15,373 nt of DNA, taken from positions 1-15,373 of the forward strand of contig LSKJ01000475.1 in NCBI GenBank assembly GCA_001557035.1. The letters are read 5' to 3'. Positions 1 through 7,205 of the stretch are shown here, one piece after another. The notes beneath the pieces were generated by a model. The model worked only from the letters and a program-made list of their open reading frames with translations, ran no database searches and was not told the origin of the DNA. The stretch is from Rhodospirillaceae bacterium CCH5-H10. GTDB taxonomy: Bacteria > Pseudomonadota > Alphaproteobacteria > Reyranellales > Reyranellaceae. Positions within the stretch are counted from its first letter, which is position 1. Every line of letters starts with the position of its first letter. A program made the translations under genes and the position numbers.

Positions 1-409
1 GATCTGCAGTTCGCTCTACCAGCTCTTCTCGCGCCGCTACGGCCAGGCGGAGCGGCCCGACGCCTCGGCGACCATGGCGACCATCGTCGGGACTGCGGCA
101 GCTCTGCCGATGCTGCCGTTCGAATGGGTGACACCCACCTTCGGCTGGCACTGGGTCCTGTTCGTCGGCATGGGAATCATGGCCGGTGTCGGCCATTACT
201 TCCTGACCATCGCCTATAGCCAGGCGCCGGCGGCCGTGGTGGCGCCCTTCAACTACGTGCAGCTTCTGGGTGCGGCGGCGCTTGGCTACCTCGTGTTCGG
301 CGACTTTCCCGACTTCTGGACCTGGATCGGTGCCGGCGTGATCATCTGCTCGGGTCTCTACCTCGGGCACATCGAACGGCAGAGGCACAAGGCACTGATC
401 CGCAAATAG
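1..409 (+). CDS. EamA/DMT-family permease, 3' end only
   Basis: The reading frame is open from base 2 to the TAG at 407-409, giving the last 135 residues of an inner-membrane permease whose start lies outside the window. The visible part begins with a short basic cytoplasmic loop (SRRYGQAERPD). It then has about four hydrophobic helices and ends in a charged tail (HIERQRHKALIRK). The run around APFNYVQLLGAAALGYLVFGDFPDFWTWIG is the typical second EamA repeat, with conserved Pro, Tyr and the F-G-x-x-P turn. EamA proteins are ten-helix drug/metabolite transporters of very varied substrates, so no substrate is assigned. An internal ATG at 74 is in frame but would cut off conserved sequence, so I do not treat it as the start. 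The amidohydrolase follows 48 bases downstream on the same strand. Confidence 0.85.
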   Translation, partial: ICSSLYQLFSRRYGQAERPDASATMATIVGTAAALPMLPFEWVTPTFGWHWVLFVGMGIMAGVGHYFLTIAYSQAPAAVVAPFNYVQLLGAAALGYLVFGDFPDFWTWIGAGVIICSGLYLGHIERQRHKALIRK

Positions 410-426
410 CTGGCATATCCCTTGCT
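410..426 (+). promoter_or_regulatory. Candidate sigma-54 (RpoN) -24/-12 promoter of the amidohydrolase
   Basis: The sequence C-TGGCATA-TCCC-TTGCT matches the sigma-54 consensus YTGGCACG-N4-TTGCW except at the two bases after TGGCA. The invariant GG (412-413) and GC (424-425) are exactly 10 bases apart. Transcription would begin near 436-437, leaving a leader of about 21 bases that just contains the AAGGAG ribosome site (443-448) before the ATG at 458. The site overlaps nothing coding, as the permease ends at 409. Match and spacing are seen directly; use by RpoN is inferred. I saw no clear NtrC-type enhancer dyad upstream, though it could lie in the permease gene or beyond the window. Confidence 0.5.
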
Positions 427-457
427 TGGCGATCCGGTGACGAAGGAGAAGCCGACC

Positions 458-1999
458 ATGGCCACCAGCCTGATCCGAAGCCGCGCCGCCATCACCGGGA
501 CCAGGGACCGGTTCACGTGGAACGAGATCAAGGACGGGGCCGTGCTGCAGGAGGACGGCATCATCGCCGCCGTCGGCACCTACGACGACCTGCATGCAAA
601 GCATCCGACGGTGCCCGTGATCGGCACGGGCAAGGAGATCCTGCTGCCGGGCTTCGTGAACGGCCATCACCATGTCGGCCTGACACCTGTGCAGCTCGGC
701 TCGCCCGACATGCCGCTGGAACTCTGGTTCATCACCCGGCTGGTGATCCGCAACCTCGACCTCTACCTCGACACGCTCTACTCGGCCTTCGAGATGATCG
801 GCTCGGGTGTCACGACGGTCCAGCACATCCAGGGCTGGCTTCCCGGCACATTGCCCGAAGCCGAGACGCGCGCCGGCCAGACCATCAAGGCCTATGAGGA
901 TGTCGGCATGCGCGTCAGCTACTGCTACGCCGTGCGCGACCAGAACAGGCTCGTCTATCAGGCCGACGAGGAGTTCGTGCGCAGCCTGCCGCCGGAGCTG
1001 CGAGGGCCGATGCAGCGCTGGTTCGACCGCTTCAAGATGAGCCTCGACGACGCGATGGACATGTTCAGGTCGTTCCATTCGCAGCATCACAACAAGCGCC
1101 GCGTGAAGATCCAGTTGGCGCCGGCGAACCTGCACTGGTGCTCGGACACCGCACTGACGAAGCTCAGCGAGGCCTCGGCCAAGTACGATGTGCCGATGCA
1201 CATGCACCTCCTCGAGACGGCCTATCAGAAGGAATATGCCTGGCGGCGCGGCCACTGCACGGCGCTGGAATACATCGACCGTTTCGGCATGGTGAACGAG
1301 CGGCTGACGCTGGGCCATGGCGTGTGGCTGAACGAGAAGGACATCGACCGGTTGGCCGAAGCCAGGGGCTGCGTCTGCCACAATTGCTCGTCCAACTTCC
1401 GCCTGCGCTCCGGCGTGGCGGCGCTCAATCACTTCGAGAAGAAGGGCATCAACACCGCGATCGGCCTCGACGAGGCCGGCATCAACGACGACCGCGACAT
1501 GCTGCAGGAGCTGAGGCTGGTGCTGCGCGCGCACCGCGTGCCGGGCATGGTCGAGGCCGACGTGCCGACCATGGCGCAGGTGCTGCGCATGGCGACGGTG
1601 GGCGGCGCAAAGACCACGCCGTACGGCGACAGTATCGGCACGCTGGAAGTCGGCAAGGCTGCCGACATGGTGCTGATCGACTGGGAGAGCGTGGCCTATC
1701 CCTATCTCGACGAGATGACCCCGACGCTCGACGCCGTGGTTCAGCGCGCCAAGCAGCAGGCCGTCACCATGACGATGTGCGACGGCGAGGTGATCTACAA
1801 GGACGGCCTCTTCACCAAGGTCGACCGGACGGCGGCGCTGAAGGCGTTGCACGACGATCTCGGCAAGGCCCTGGCAGACGACGAGGTCGAACGCCGCAAA
1901 CTCTCGGTCGCGTTGCTGCCGCACGCCCGCAAGTTCTACGAGAACTACATGGACCCGTCGAAGCACCAGCCGTTCTACAGCCCGAGCTCGCGGGTGTGA
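458..1999 (+). CDS. Amidohydrolase / deaminase of the TRZ-ATZ (cytosine deaminase-like) group
   Basis: This is a predicted cytosolic metal-dependent hydrolase of 513 residues that would deaminate or dechlorinate an N-heterocycle or similar compound. The substrate cannot be read from sequence. Metal and catalytic residues line up with the family: N68-x-H70-x-H72 after LLPGF, H248-x-H250-x-x-E253, H287 in LGHGV, H308 next to the SSN turn (311-313), and D338 in IGLDEAGIND. A C-terminal GTLEVGKAADMVLID segment (394-408) closes the small beta-domain typical of these enzymes. The ATG at 458 is preferred over an in-frame TTG at 422 because AAGGAG sits at 443-448, nine bases before it, and because the upstream TTG lies inside the sigma-54-like element. 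The C-terminal tail after residue 450 is longer than in many relatives. It converges on rsmB with only six bases between stops. The family is certain; the reaction is unknown. Confidence 0.9.
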   Translation: MATSLIRSRAAITGTRDRFTWNEIKDGAVLQEDGIIAAVGTYDDLHAKHPTVPVIGTGKEILLPGFVNGHHHVGLTPVQLGSPDMPLELWFITRLVIRNLDLYLDTLYSAFEMIGSGVTTVQHIQGWLPGTLPEAETRAGQTIKAYEDVGMRVSYCYAVRDQNRLVYQADEEFVRSLPPELRGPMQRWFDRFKMSLDDAMDMFRSFHSQHHNKRRVKIQLAPANLHWCSDTALTKLSEASAKYDVPMHMHLLETAYQKEYAWRRGHCTALEYIDRFGMVNERLTLGHGVWLNEKDIDRLAEARGCVCHNCSSNFRLRSGVAALNHFEKKGINTAIGLDEAGINDDRDMLQELRLVLRAHRVPGMVEADVPTMAQVLRMATVGGAKTTPYGDSIGTLEVGKAADMVLIDWESVAYPYLDEMTPTLDAVVQRAKQQAVTMTMCDGEVIYKDGLFTKVDRTAALKALHDDLGKALADDEVERRKLSVALLPHARKFYENYMDPSKHQPFYSPSSRV

Positions 2000-2005
2000 G
2001 GGCTC

Positions 2006-3295
2006 CTACGCGGTGAGTCGCGCGATGTAGAAGCCGTCGAGGCCGCCGCGGTCGGCCCACATGAAGGGCAGGGTGCGGACGTCGCCTCGTGGAGTGATGG
2101 CATCCTCGAGGCCGGGCAGTTCCGCTGGCGAAACGCGCACGCGCTTTACCTGCGGATTGCGAACGAGCACGCCGTTGATGCGCTCGATTCCCTCATCCTC
2201 CTGCAGCGAGCAGACCGCATAGACGAGGGTGCCGCCGGGCTTCAGCATGTCGAGCGCGCGCACCAGCAGCCGGTCCTGGGTGACGGTGAGGCGCGCCACG
2301 TCCTCCTCGTCCTTCAGCCAGGCGATGTCGGGATGGCGGCGCAGGGTGCCGGTGCCGGAGCAGGGGGCGTCGAGGAGGATGGCGTCGAACTTCTCCTCGG
2401 GCGTCCACTTGCTGGCATCGGCCGTCACGAGATTGGCCGACAGGCCGGCTCGGGCGAGATTTTCGCCGAGGCGCGTCATGCGGCGGGCCGAGATGTCGAC
2501 GGCGGTGACCTGAGCGCCTGCAGCGCAGAGCTGCATGGTCTTGCCGCCGGGTGCGGCGCAGAGATCGGCGACGCGCTTGTCGGTGATGTCGCCCAGCAGC
2601 CGCGCGGGCAGGGCCGCGGCGGCGTCCTGCACCCACCAGGTGCCCTCGGCAAAACCCGGCAGTTCGGCAATGTGGCCGCCGCCCTTCCGGCGGAGAGTGC
2701 CGGTGGGCAGCTTTTCGGCCTCGAGCTGGCCCGCCCAGAAATCGGCATCCCGGCGCACGGTGAAGTCGAGCGGCGCCTCGTTCAGATGGGCGGAAGCAAT
2801 GGCGCGCGTCGTATCCTCGCCATAGGCGTGGATCCAGTTTTCCCACAGCCAGCGCGGCGTATTGAGGCGGGCGGGGTCGCGATCCACCAGCAGCGCGTCG
2901 CCGTCGCGCGAGATGCGGCGCAGCACGGCGTTCACCAGGCCCTTGAGGTGGTGCAGGCCGGCATCCTCCACCAGGCGCACCGAGGTATCGACGGCGGCGT
3001 GCGGTGGCGTTCCCAGGAACATAAGCTGCGCGGCGCCCAGGCGCAGGACCTGGCGGCCGACCGCATTGGCGCCCTCCAGAGGCTTGGTGATCAGCCCGGA
3101 CAGCACGCCCTCGATCTCGCCCAGGTGGCGCAGGGTGGTGGCCAGCAACAGGCGCACGAAGGCGCGGTCGCGCGGATCGAGTGCGGTGAAGCCGCGGTGG
3201 CCGGCCAGCGCGTCGTCGAGCGGCTGGCCCTTGTCGAGGCAGGCCATCAGCACATCGACTGCGGCGCGGCGGGAAGCGAGCGGGGTAACGTCCAT
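2006..3295 (-). CDS. rsmB: 16S rRNA (cytosine-5) methyltransferase, RsmB/NusB-fusion type
   Basis: This 429-residue cytosolic enzyme uses S-adenosylmethionine to methylate carbon 5 of a cytosine in 16S rRNA (C967 in E. coli). Residues 1-135 form a NusB-like RNA-binding domain (RAFVRLLLATTLR, VNAVLRR). Residues 165 to the end form the Rossmann methyltransferase. The SAM loop CAAPGGK is at 246-252, motif IV DAPCSGTG at 309-316 with the resolving cysteine C312, and the catalytic cysteine C362 lies in VYAVCSL (the usual form is YSTCS). Length and domain order match RsmB. The ATG at 3293-3295 has no visible Shine-Dalgarno; a promoter-like element immediately upstream suggests a leaderless message. 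The substrate position is inferred from the family, and other Fmu/RsmB paralogues are possible. Confidence 0.93.
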   Translation of the reverse strand: MDVTPLASRRAAVDVLMACLDKGQPLDDALAGHRGFTALDPRDRAFVRLLLATTLRHLGEIEGVLSGLITKPLEGANAVGRQVLRLGAAQLMFLGTPPHAAVDTSVRLVEDAGLHHLKGLVNAVLRRISRDGDALLVDRDPARLNTPRWLWENWIHAYGEDTTRAIASAHLNEAPLDFTVRRDADFWAGQLEAEKLPTGTLRRKGGGHIAELPGFAEGTWWVQDAAAALPARLLGDITDKRVADLCAAPGGKTMQLCAAGAQVTAVDISARRMTRLGENLARAGLSANLVTADASKWTPEEKFDAILLDAPCSGTGTLRRHPDIAWLKDEEDVARLTVTQDRLLVRALDMLKPGGTLVYAVCSLQEDEGIERINGVLVRNPQVKRVRVSPAELPGLEDAITPRGDVRTLPFMWADRGGLDGFYIARLTA

Positions 3296-3303
3296 CGTGC
3301 GGC

Positions 3304-3332
3304 GCTATAGCCGCCGCGAGCGCCGTTGTCAT
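3304..3332 (-). promoter_or_regulatory. Candidate sigma-70 promoter for rsmB, leaderless geometry
   Basis: On the minus strand, ATGACA (3332-3327, 5 of 6 to TTGACA) and TATAGC (3309-3304, 4 of 6 to TATAAT) are separated by 17 bases. The -10 element ends only eight bases before the ATG at 3295. Transcription would therefore start within about two bases of the initiation codon. The same bases read forwards give TTGTCA (3326-3331), a possible -35 for the divergent ABC gene, but its -10 region is poor. Confidence 0.45.
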
Positions 3333-3376
3333 CGTCGCCCTGTCTCGGCAGTGTGCCGCCCGAAAGGATTTCCTGC

Positions 3377-5092
3377 ATGAAGAGCGTGAGTTCCTACCTC
3401 GGCGACTGGTGGCGGCTGGTCGTCCCCTATTTCCGCTCCGAGGAGCGCTGGATCGCCATCGGCCTGCTGGTCGGCGCGATCGTGCTCACCTTGGCGGCGG
3501 TGACGGTCAACGTCGCCTTCAGCGAATGGAACCGGCGCTTCTACGACAGCCTGCAGAACAAGGACGAAGCCGCGTTCTGGACCGAAATGGTCAACTTCGG
3601 CTGGATCGCGGCGCTCGCCATCGCCTTCGGCGTGGCCCGGGGGCTGGTCAGCCCCTACCTGCGCCTGCGGTGGAGGCGGTGGCTGACCGGCCACTATCTC
3701 TCGCATTGGCTGGACGGCCGCGGCTACTACCGCATCGAGCTCGAACGCAAGGTCGACAATGCCGACCAGCGCATTGCCGAGGATCTGCGGCTGCTGGGCT
3801 TCTACACGATGACGCTGCTGTTGGGGCTGATCAGCGCCGTGGCGACGTTGATCTCCTTCCTGTTCATTCTGTGGCAGCTCTCGGGACCGATCTCCCTGTC
3901 GTTCATCGGCCTCGACGTTACCATACCGGGCTACATGGTTTGGGCGGCGTTGATCTACGCTTTCCTCGGCACCTGGCTCGCCAACCTGGTGGGCAGGCGA
4001 CTGATCCCGCTCAACTTCCTGCAGCAGCGCTACGAGGCGAACTTCCGCTTCGGCCTGATGCGCGTGCGCGAGAATGCCGAGGGCATCGCCCTCTATCGCG
4101 GCGAGCCGCGCGAGAACGAGGTGCTGGAAGCCAAGTTCACCGACGTGTTCAACAATGCCTGGCGCGTGCTGGTCACCGAGATGCAGCTCGTCTTCTACCA
4201 GATCGGCTATGGCCAGCTCGCGATCATCTTCCCCTACATCGTGACGGCGCCGCGCTTCTTTGCCGGTGCGATCACGCTGGGCGTCGTCATGCAGACAGCC
4301 CAGGCGTTCGGCCAGGTCCAGACGGCGCTTTCCTTCTTCATCGACAACTACACCAACGTGGCCGAACTGCGCGCCGTGATGGACCGCCTGAAGGGACTGC
4401 AGGACGCCATCGAGGAGAAGCCGGCGGAGAACATCACCGTCGCCGCCGAGCCGGGACGGGCGGATGTTGGCACCAGCGGCCTCGACCTCGCGCTGCCCAA
4501 CGGCCAGACCCTGCTCAAGGATCTCGACCTCGTGCTGCCGAAGGGCACTTCGACCCTGATCACCGGGACGAGCGGCTCCGGCAAGAGCACGCTGTTCCGC
4601 GCGATGGCGGGCATCTGGCCCTTCGGCCGCGGGCGGATCCTGATCCCGGCGGGCGCGCGCGTGCTGTTCCTGCCGCAGAAGCCCTACATTCCGATCGCCA
4701 CCTTGCGCGATGCCGTGAAGTATCCGGATGAGAACTCCACCGCGACCGATGCCGACATCGTGAGCGCGCTGGAGGCGGCACGGCTCGGGCATCTGGCGGG
4801 GCGCCTCGACGAGGAGGCGCATTGGAGCAACACCCTGTCCGGCGGCGAACAGCAGCGGCTGGCGATCGCACGGGCCCTGGTGTTCAAGCCCGACTGGCTG
4901 TTCCTCGACGAGGCCACCGCCTCGCTCGACGAGGCCAACGAGGCGGCGGTCTATGGCGTGCTGAAGGAAAGGCTGCCCGGAACGACGATGATCTCGATCG
5001 GCCATCGGCCGTCGTTGCGGCAATGGCATGCGCAGCGGCTCGAACTGAAGCGGGCGCCGGGCGAGACGGGGAGTCTAAACGTCGTAACCTGA
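3377..5092 (+). CDS. ABC transporter, fused membrane and ATPase domains (YddA / BacA-related, SbmA superfamily)
   Basis: This is an inner-membrane half-transporter of 571 residues that would work as a dimer. About six hydrophobic segments fill residues 20-340, including the conserved NADQRIAEDL stretch (128-137) that marks the SbmA/BacA/peroxisomal ABCD membrane domain. The ATPase follows: Walker A GTSGSGKST (397-405), Q-loop LPQKP (432-436), signature LSGGEQQ (487-493), Walker B WLFLDEAT (507-514) and the switch histidine H543. Relatives include E. coli YddA, rhizobial BclA and mycobacterial Rv1819c, some of which import peptides or cobalamin; which applies here is unknown. The ATG at 3377 follows AAAGGA (3363-3368) with an eight-base spacer. 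An in-frame TTG at 3326 is less likely. The last 18 bases overlap the end of the convergent gene. Confidence 0.9.
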   Translation: MKSVSSYLGDWWRLVVPYFRSEERWIAIGLLVGAIVLTLAAVTVNVAFSEWNRRFYDSLQNKDEAAFWTEMVNFGWIAALAIAFGVARGLVSPYLRLRWRRWLTGHYLSHWLDGRGYYRIELERKVDNADQRIAEDLRLLGFYTMTLLLGLISAVATLISFLFILWQLSGPISLSFIGLDVTIPGYMVWAALIYAFLGTWLANLVGRRLIPLNFLQQRYEANFRFGLMRVRENAEGIALYRGEPRENEVLEAKFTDVFNNAWRVLVTEMQLVFYQIGYGQLAIIFPYIVTAPRFFAGAITLGVVMQTAQAFGQVQTALSFFIDNYTNVAELRAVMDRLKGLQDAIEEKPAENITVAAEPGRADVGTSGLDLALPNGQTLLKDLDLVLPKGTSTLITGTSGSGKSTLFRAMAGIWPFGRGRILIPAGARVLFLPQKPYIPIATLRDAVKYPDENSTATDADIVSALEAARLGHLAGRLDEEAHWSNTLSGGEQQRLAIARALVFKPDWLFLDEATASLDEANEAAVYGVLKERLPGTTMISIGHRPSLRQWHAQRLELKRAPGETGSLNVVT

Positions 5093-6004
5093 CGAACGCT
5101 CGATGGTGAGGCCGGGCACGCGCGCCAGGGCGCGGACGGCCTCCTCGATCGCGCGTGACTTCCAGGCGTCACGTGCCCACCAGGGGCCGACGTCGATCGA
5201 CTCGCAGCCGCCGCCGCGCGCCGGCTCGATGCTGGCGACCTTCACGAGGGAGGTGCCGGGCCGCCCAAGCACGACGGTCACCGCGCGGGTCGATAGGTGC
5301 CAGCGCTGGCCCGAGGCGTCGCTCCACAGGGCGAAGTCCTTTTCGCCCAGCTTCCGGGCGATCGGTTCGGGCGTGTCGAGCAGGTCGGGCGTGTGCAGGC
5401 AGCGGTTGGCGATGCGATGCGGGTCGTCTGCGTCGCCGGCTCGCACATCGTAGGCGACTGCGAATCTCTCGATCTTCCCCGGCGATTGCGCATCGCGCGC
5501 GACGGCCTCGTTGGCGGCCTGCCAGTCCGCCAGCCAGGGGGCCGCCGCGGCTTCGAGATCGCCCCACCCGAGATAGAGAGCTCCGAGGCTGTCGCCGAAC
5601 TCCGTCGCGCGCGGTGCGCCGTAGATCGAGAGGCCGACCGAAATCCCGTCGTGGGTCGTCCACGTGGCGTAGAGGACGACATGGTCGGGGGAGCTTGCAT
5701 AGGGAGAAAGCTCGTCGCGCTCGATGGCGTTGGGAGCACCGAGGCGAATCACGAGCCGGGCGAACACGTCCTTGGCCGCTGCGGCGCCGGCGGCCAGTTG
5801 ATAGGTTACGTTCAGGATCGGGCGGTCGGGCTGGGATGCCGCGATCTCCGCCGAGAGCGTGGTGAATCCAAGCGCCCCTGCGCACCGCAGCGTGCGGCTG
5901 CTGTAACCCGTGTCCTCGATATCGGGAACGACCGCATCGAAACGCGTCCCCCAAGGGAAGAAGCCGGCCTCGCCGAGGAAAAAGCCCTTTGCCGTCTCGT
6001 CCAT
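5075..6004 (-). CDS. Hypothetical protein, 309 residues, family not recognised
   Basis: I do not recognise this protein. It runs from ATG (6002-6004) to TAG (5075-5077) and has no signal peptide or membrane segment, so it is probably cytosolic. It is acidic and rich in aromatic residues. Notable stretches are an early GEAGFFPWGTRFDAV, a likely beta-rich middle (VVLYATWTTHDGISVGLSIYG) and a C-terminal segment with IDVGPWWARDAWKS. None matches a catalytic motif I know. The frame is supported by even codon bias across its length and by sensible hydrophobic patterning. Its start region faces the XRE-cupin regulator across 83 bases, so the two may share a control region. Its last 18 bases overlap the end of the ABC transporter gene. 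No Shine-Dalgarno is visible before the ATG. Confidence 0.7.
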   Translation of the reverse strand: MDETAKGFFLGEAGFFPWGTRFDAVVPDIEDTGYSSRTLRCAGALGFTTLSAEIAASQPDRPILNVTYQLAAGAAAAKDVFARLVIRLGAPNAIERDELSPYASSPDHVVLYATWTTHDGISVGLSIYGAPRATEFGDSLGALYLGWGDLEAAAAPWLADWQAANEAVARDAQSPGKIERFAVAYDVRAGDADDPHRIANRCLHTPDLLDTPEPIARKLGEKDFALWSDASGQRWHLSTRAVTVVLGRPGTSLVKVASIEPARGGGCESIDVGPWWARDAWKSRAIEEAVRALARVPGLTIERSSGYDV

Positions 6005-6061
6005 GGGCTGAGACTAGCGGAAAACCGGAATTGCCTTCTGAGACAGTTTTATTGCCGGATA

Positions 6062-6084
6062 GGAAAGTCCGCGCTAACCTTTCC
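6062..6084. promoter_or_regulatory. Inverted repeat before the XRE-cupin gene, possible operator
   Basis: GGAAAG (6062-6067) and CTTTCC (6079-6084) form a six-base dyad with an 11-base spacer, three bases before the regulator's ATG. Nearby, CTGAGAC occurs twice, at 6008-6014 and 6038-6044, exactly 30 bases (about three helical turns) apart. Either could be an autoregulatory site for the adjacent HTH protein. The arms are short, so chance is not excluded. Confidence 0.25.
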
Positions 6085-6087
6085 GCC

Positions 6088-6723
6088 ATGGACAAGATCG
6101 CCCGCACCACCCGCGACATCGGGCTCCGCCTGCGCGCGGCGCGCACCGGGGCGGGACTGACGCTGGCCCATGTCGCGAGCCGTGCCGGCGTCTCGGAAGG
6201 GTTCCTGTCGAAGCTCGAACGCGCGCAGGCCGCGGCGTCGATCGCCAACCTGATCCAGCTTGCCGAGGTCCTGGGACTCGGCATGCACGAGCTGTTTCCC
6301 AACGAAGGCGCGCCGGCCATGACGCGGGTCGCCGTGCATCGCGCCGACAGCGGCAATCTCGAGGAGGTCGCCGCCACCGGCTATCGCTGGCGGCATCTCG
6401 GCGGTGGCGCGCCGCTCGATCGGATGGAGGTGTTCCATCTCGTCTTCCCCCGTGCCAGGGGCATGGAGGCGATGGTGTCCCATCCCGGCCAGGAGCACTG
6501 CTATGTGCTGTCGGGGGAGGTGCTGTTCCATGTCGGCGACGCCCAATACCGGCTGAAGGCCGGCGACGGCATCCTCATCGATTCGCAGCAGCCGCATCGC
6601 GCGGAGAATGCCGGGCGCGGCCAGGCGCAGGTCCTGATGTCGGTGGCACGCCCGGCCGATGCAGCCGGCGTGCCCGACTGGTGGCATCTCTCGTCACTCA
6701 AGAAGGAGGAAAGCAAGCCATGA
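6088..6723 (+). CDS. XRE-family transcriptional regulator with C-terminal cupin sensor domain
   Basis: This is a 211-residue DNA-binding regulator. Residues 10-65 form a Cro/CI-type helix-turn-helix (LTLAHVASRAGVSEGFLSKL, then a second helix pair ending GLGMHELF). Residues 112-190 form a cupin_2 beta-barrel with H132, H137 and the GDGILIDSQQPHR strand around H170, a probable small-molecule or metal-binding pocket. Proteins of this design commonly regulate an adjacent catabolic or transport gene in response to a ligand. The ATG at 6088 begins right before the HTH. A frame extension to a TTG at 5989 would overlap the divergent gene's start and adds no domain. No clear Shine-Dalgarno precedes it. 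A weak TTGCCG-N17-TAACCT pair (6052-6080) would give a leaderless transcript. Its TGA overlaps the next gene's ATG as ATGA, so the cupin is translationally coupled. Confidence 0.9.
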   Translation: MDKIARTTRDIGLRLRAARTGAGLTLAHVASRAGVSEGFLSKLERAQAAASIANLIQLAEVLGLGMHELFPNEGAPAMTRVAVHRADSGNLEEVAATGYRWRHLGGGAPLDRMEVFHLVFPRARGMEAMVSHPGQEHCYVLSGEVLFHVGDAQYRLKAGDGILIDSQQPHRAENAGRGQAQVLMSVARPADAAGVPDWWHLSSLKKEESKP

Positions 6724-7205
6724 GCAAGCACGTTCCCGACACGGCGGCAGCCAATGCGGCACTGGGCACGACGCGCGAGGCTTCGCGTCGCGACCACAAA
6801 CCCTACCAGGTGCGCCATCTCGACGAGATCGAATGGGAGACGATCCGCTGGCCGGGCGAGACCGGCAAGATGCTGTTCCATCCCCGGCCGGAGGATCCGA
6901 CGCAGCCGAACGCCGGCATTCTGCGACTGGAGCCGGGTGCTTATCACCCGGAGCACTATCACGGGTTTGCGCAGGTCTGGCTGGTGCTGAAGGGAGATTT
7001 CGTGATCGACGGTCGCACCTGCACGCCGGGCACGATGCTCTATCACCCCGATCCGCATTTCGAGGGCGAATTCAGGACCGAGACCGGCGGCGAGATCCTG
7101 ATCGTCCAGTATCCCGGTCCGACGACCGGCGAGCGTCCGATCTATGCCGGCCGTTTCAACATGGAGACTCGCAAGTCGGTGGCCGAGGAGCGCGTCGACC
7201 TTTAA
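6720..7205 (+). CDS. Stand-alone cupin-domain protein
   Basis: This is a 161-residue single-domain cupin, cytosolic. The family motif G(X)5HXH(X)3-4E(X)6G is recognisable at residues 73-92 (G73, H79, H81, G92), but the usual metal-binding glutamate is replaced by Q85. The second motif region (PGTMLYHPDPH, 103-113) offers H109 and H113. Cupins range from dioxygenases and isomerases to non-catalytic binding proteins, and the altered glutamate makes a catalytic call unsafe. The start is secure: ATG at 6720 with AAGGAGGA at 6703-6710 and a nine-base spacer, overlapping the regulator's stop as ATGA. That coupling implies the two proteins are made together, perhaps with this one handling the ligand that the regulator senses. 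An in-frame extension to 6681 lacks support. The TAA shares four bases (TTAA) with the stop of the convergent small gene. Confidence 0.87.
   Translation: MSKHVPDTAAANAALGTTREASRRDHKPYQVRHLDEIEWETIRWPGETGKMLFHPRPEDPTQPNAGILRLEPGAYHPEHYHGFAQVWLVLKGDFVIDGRTCTPGTMLYHPDPHFEGEFRTETGGEILIVQYPGPTTGERPIYAGRFNMETRKSVAEERVDL

Noticed and set aside
3329..5029. 566-codon open frame opposite the ABC transporter
   Set aside because: It is a Gln/Arg/Glu/Asp-rich shadow of the ABC gene, whose Walker and signature motifs are all in the + strand frame.
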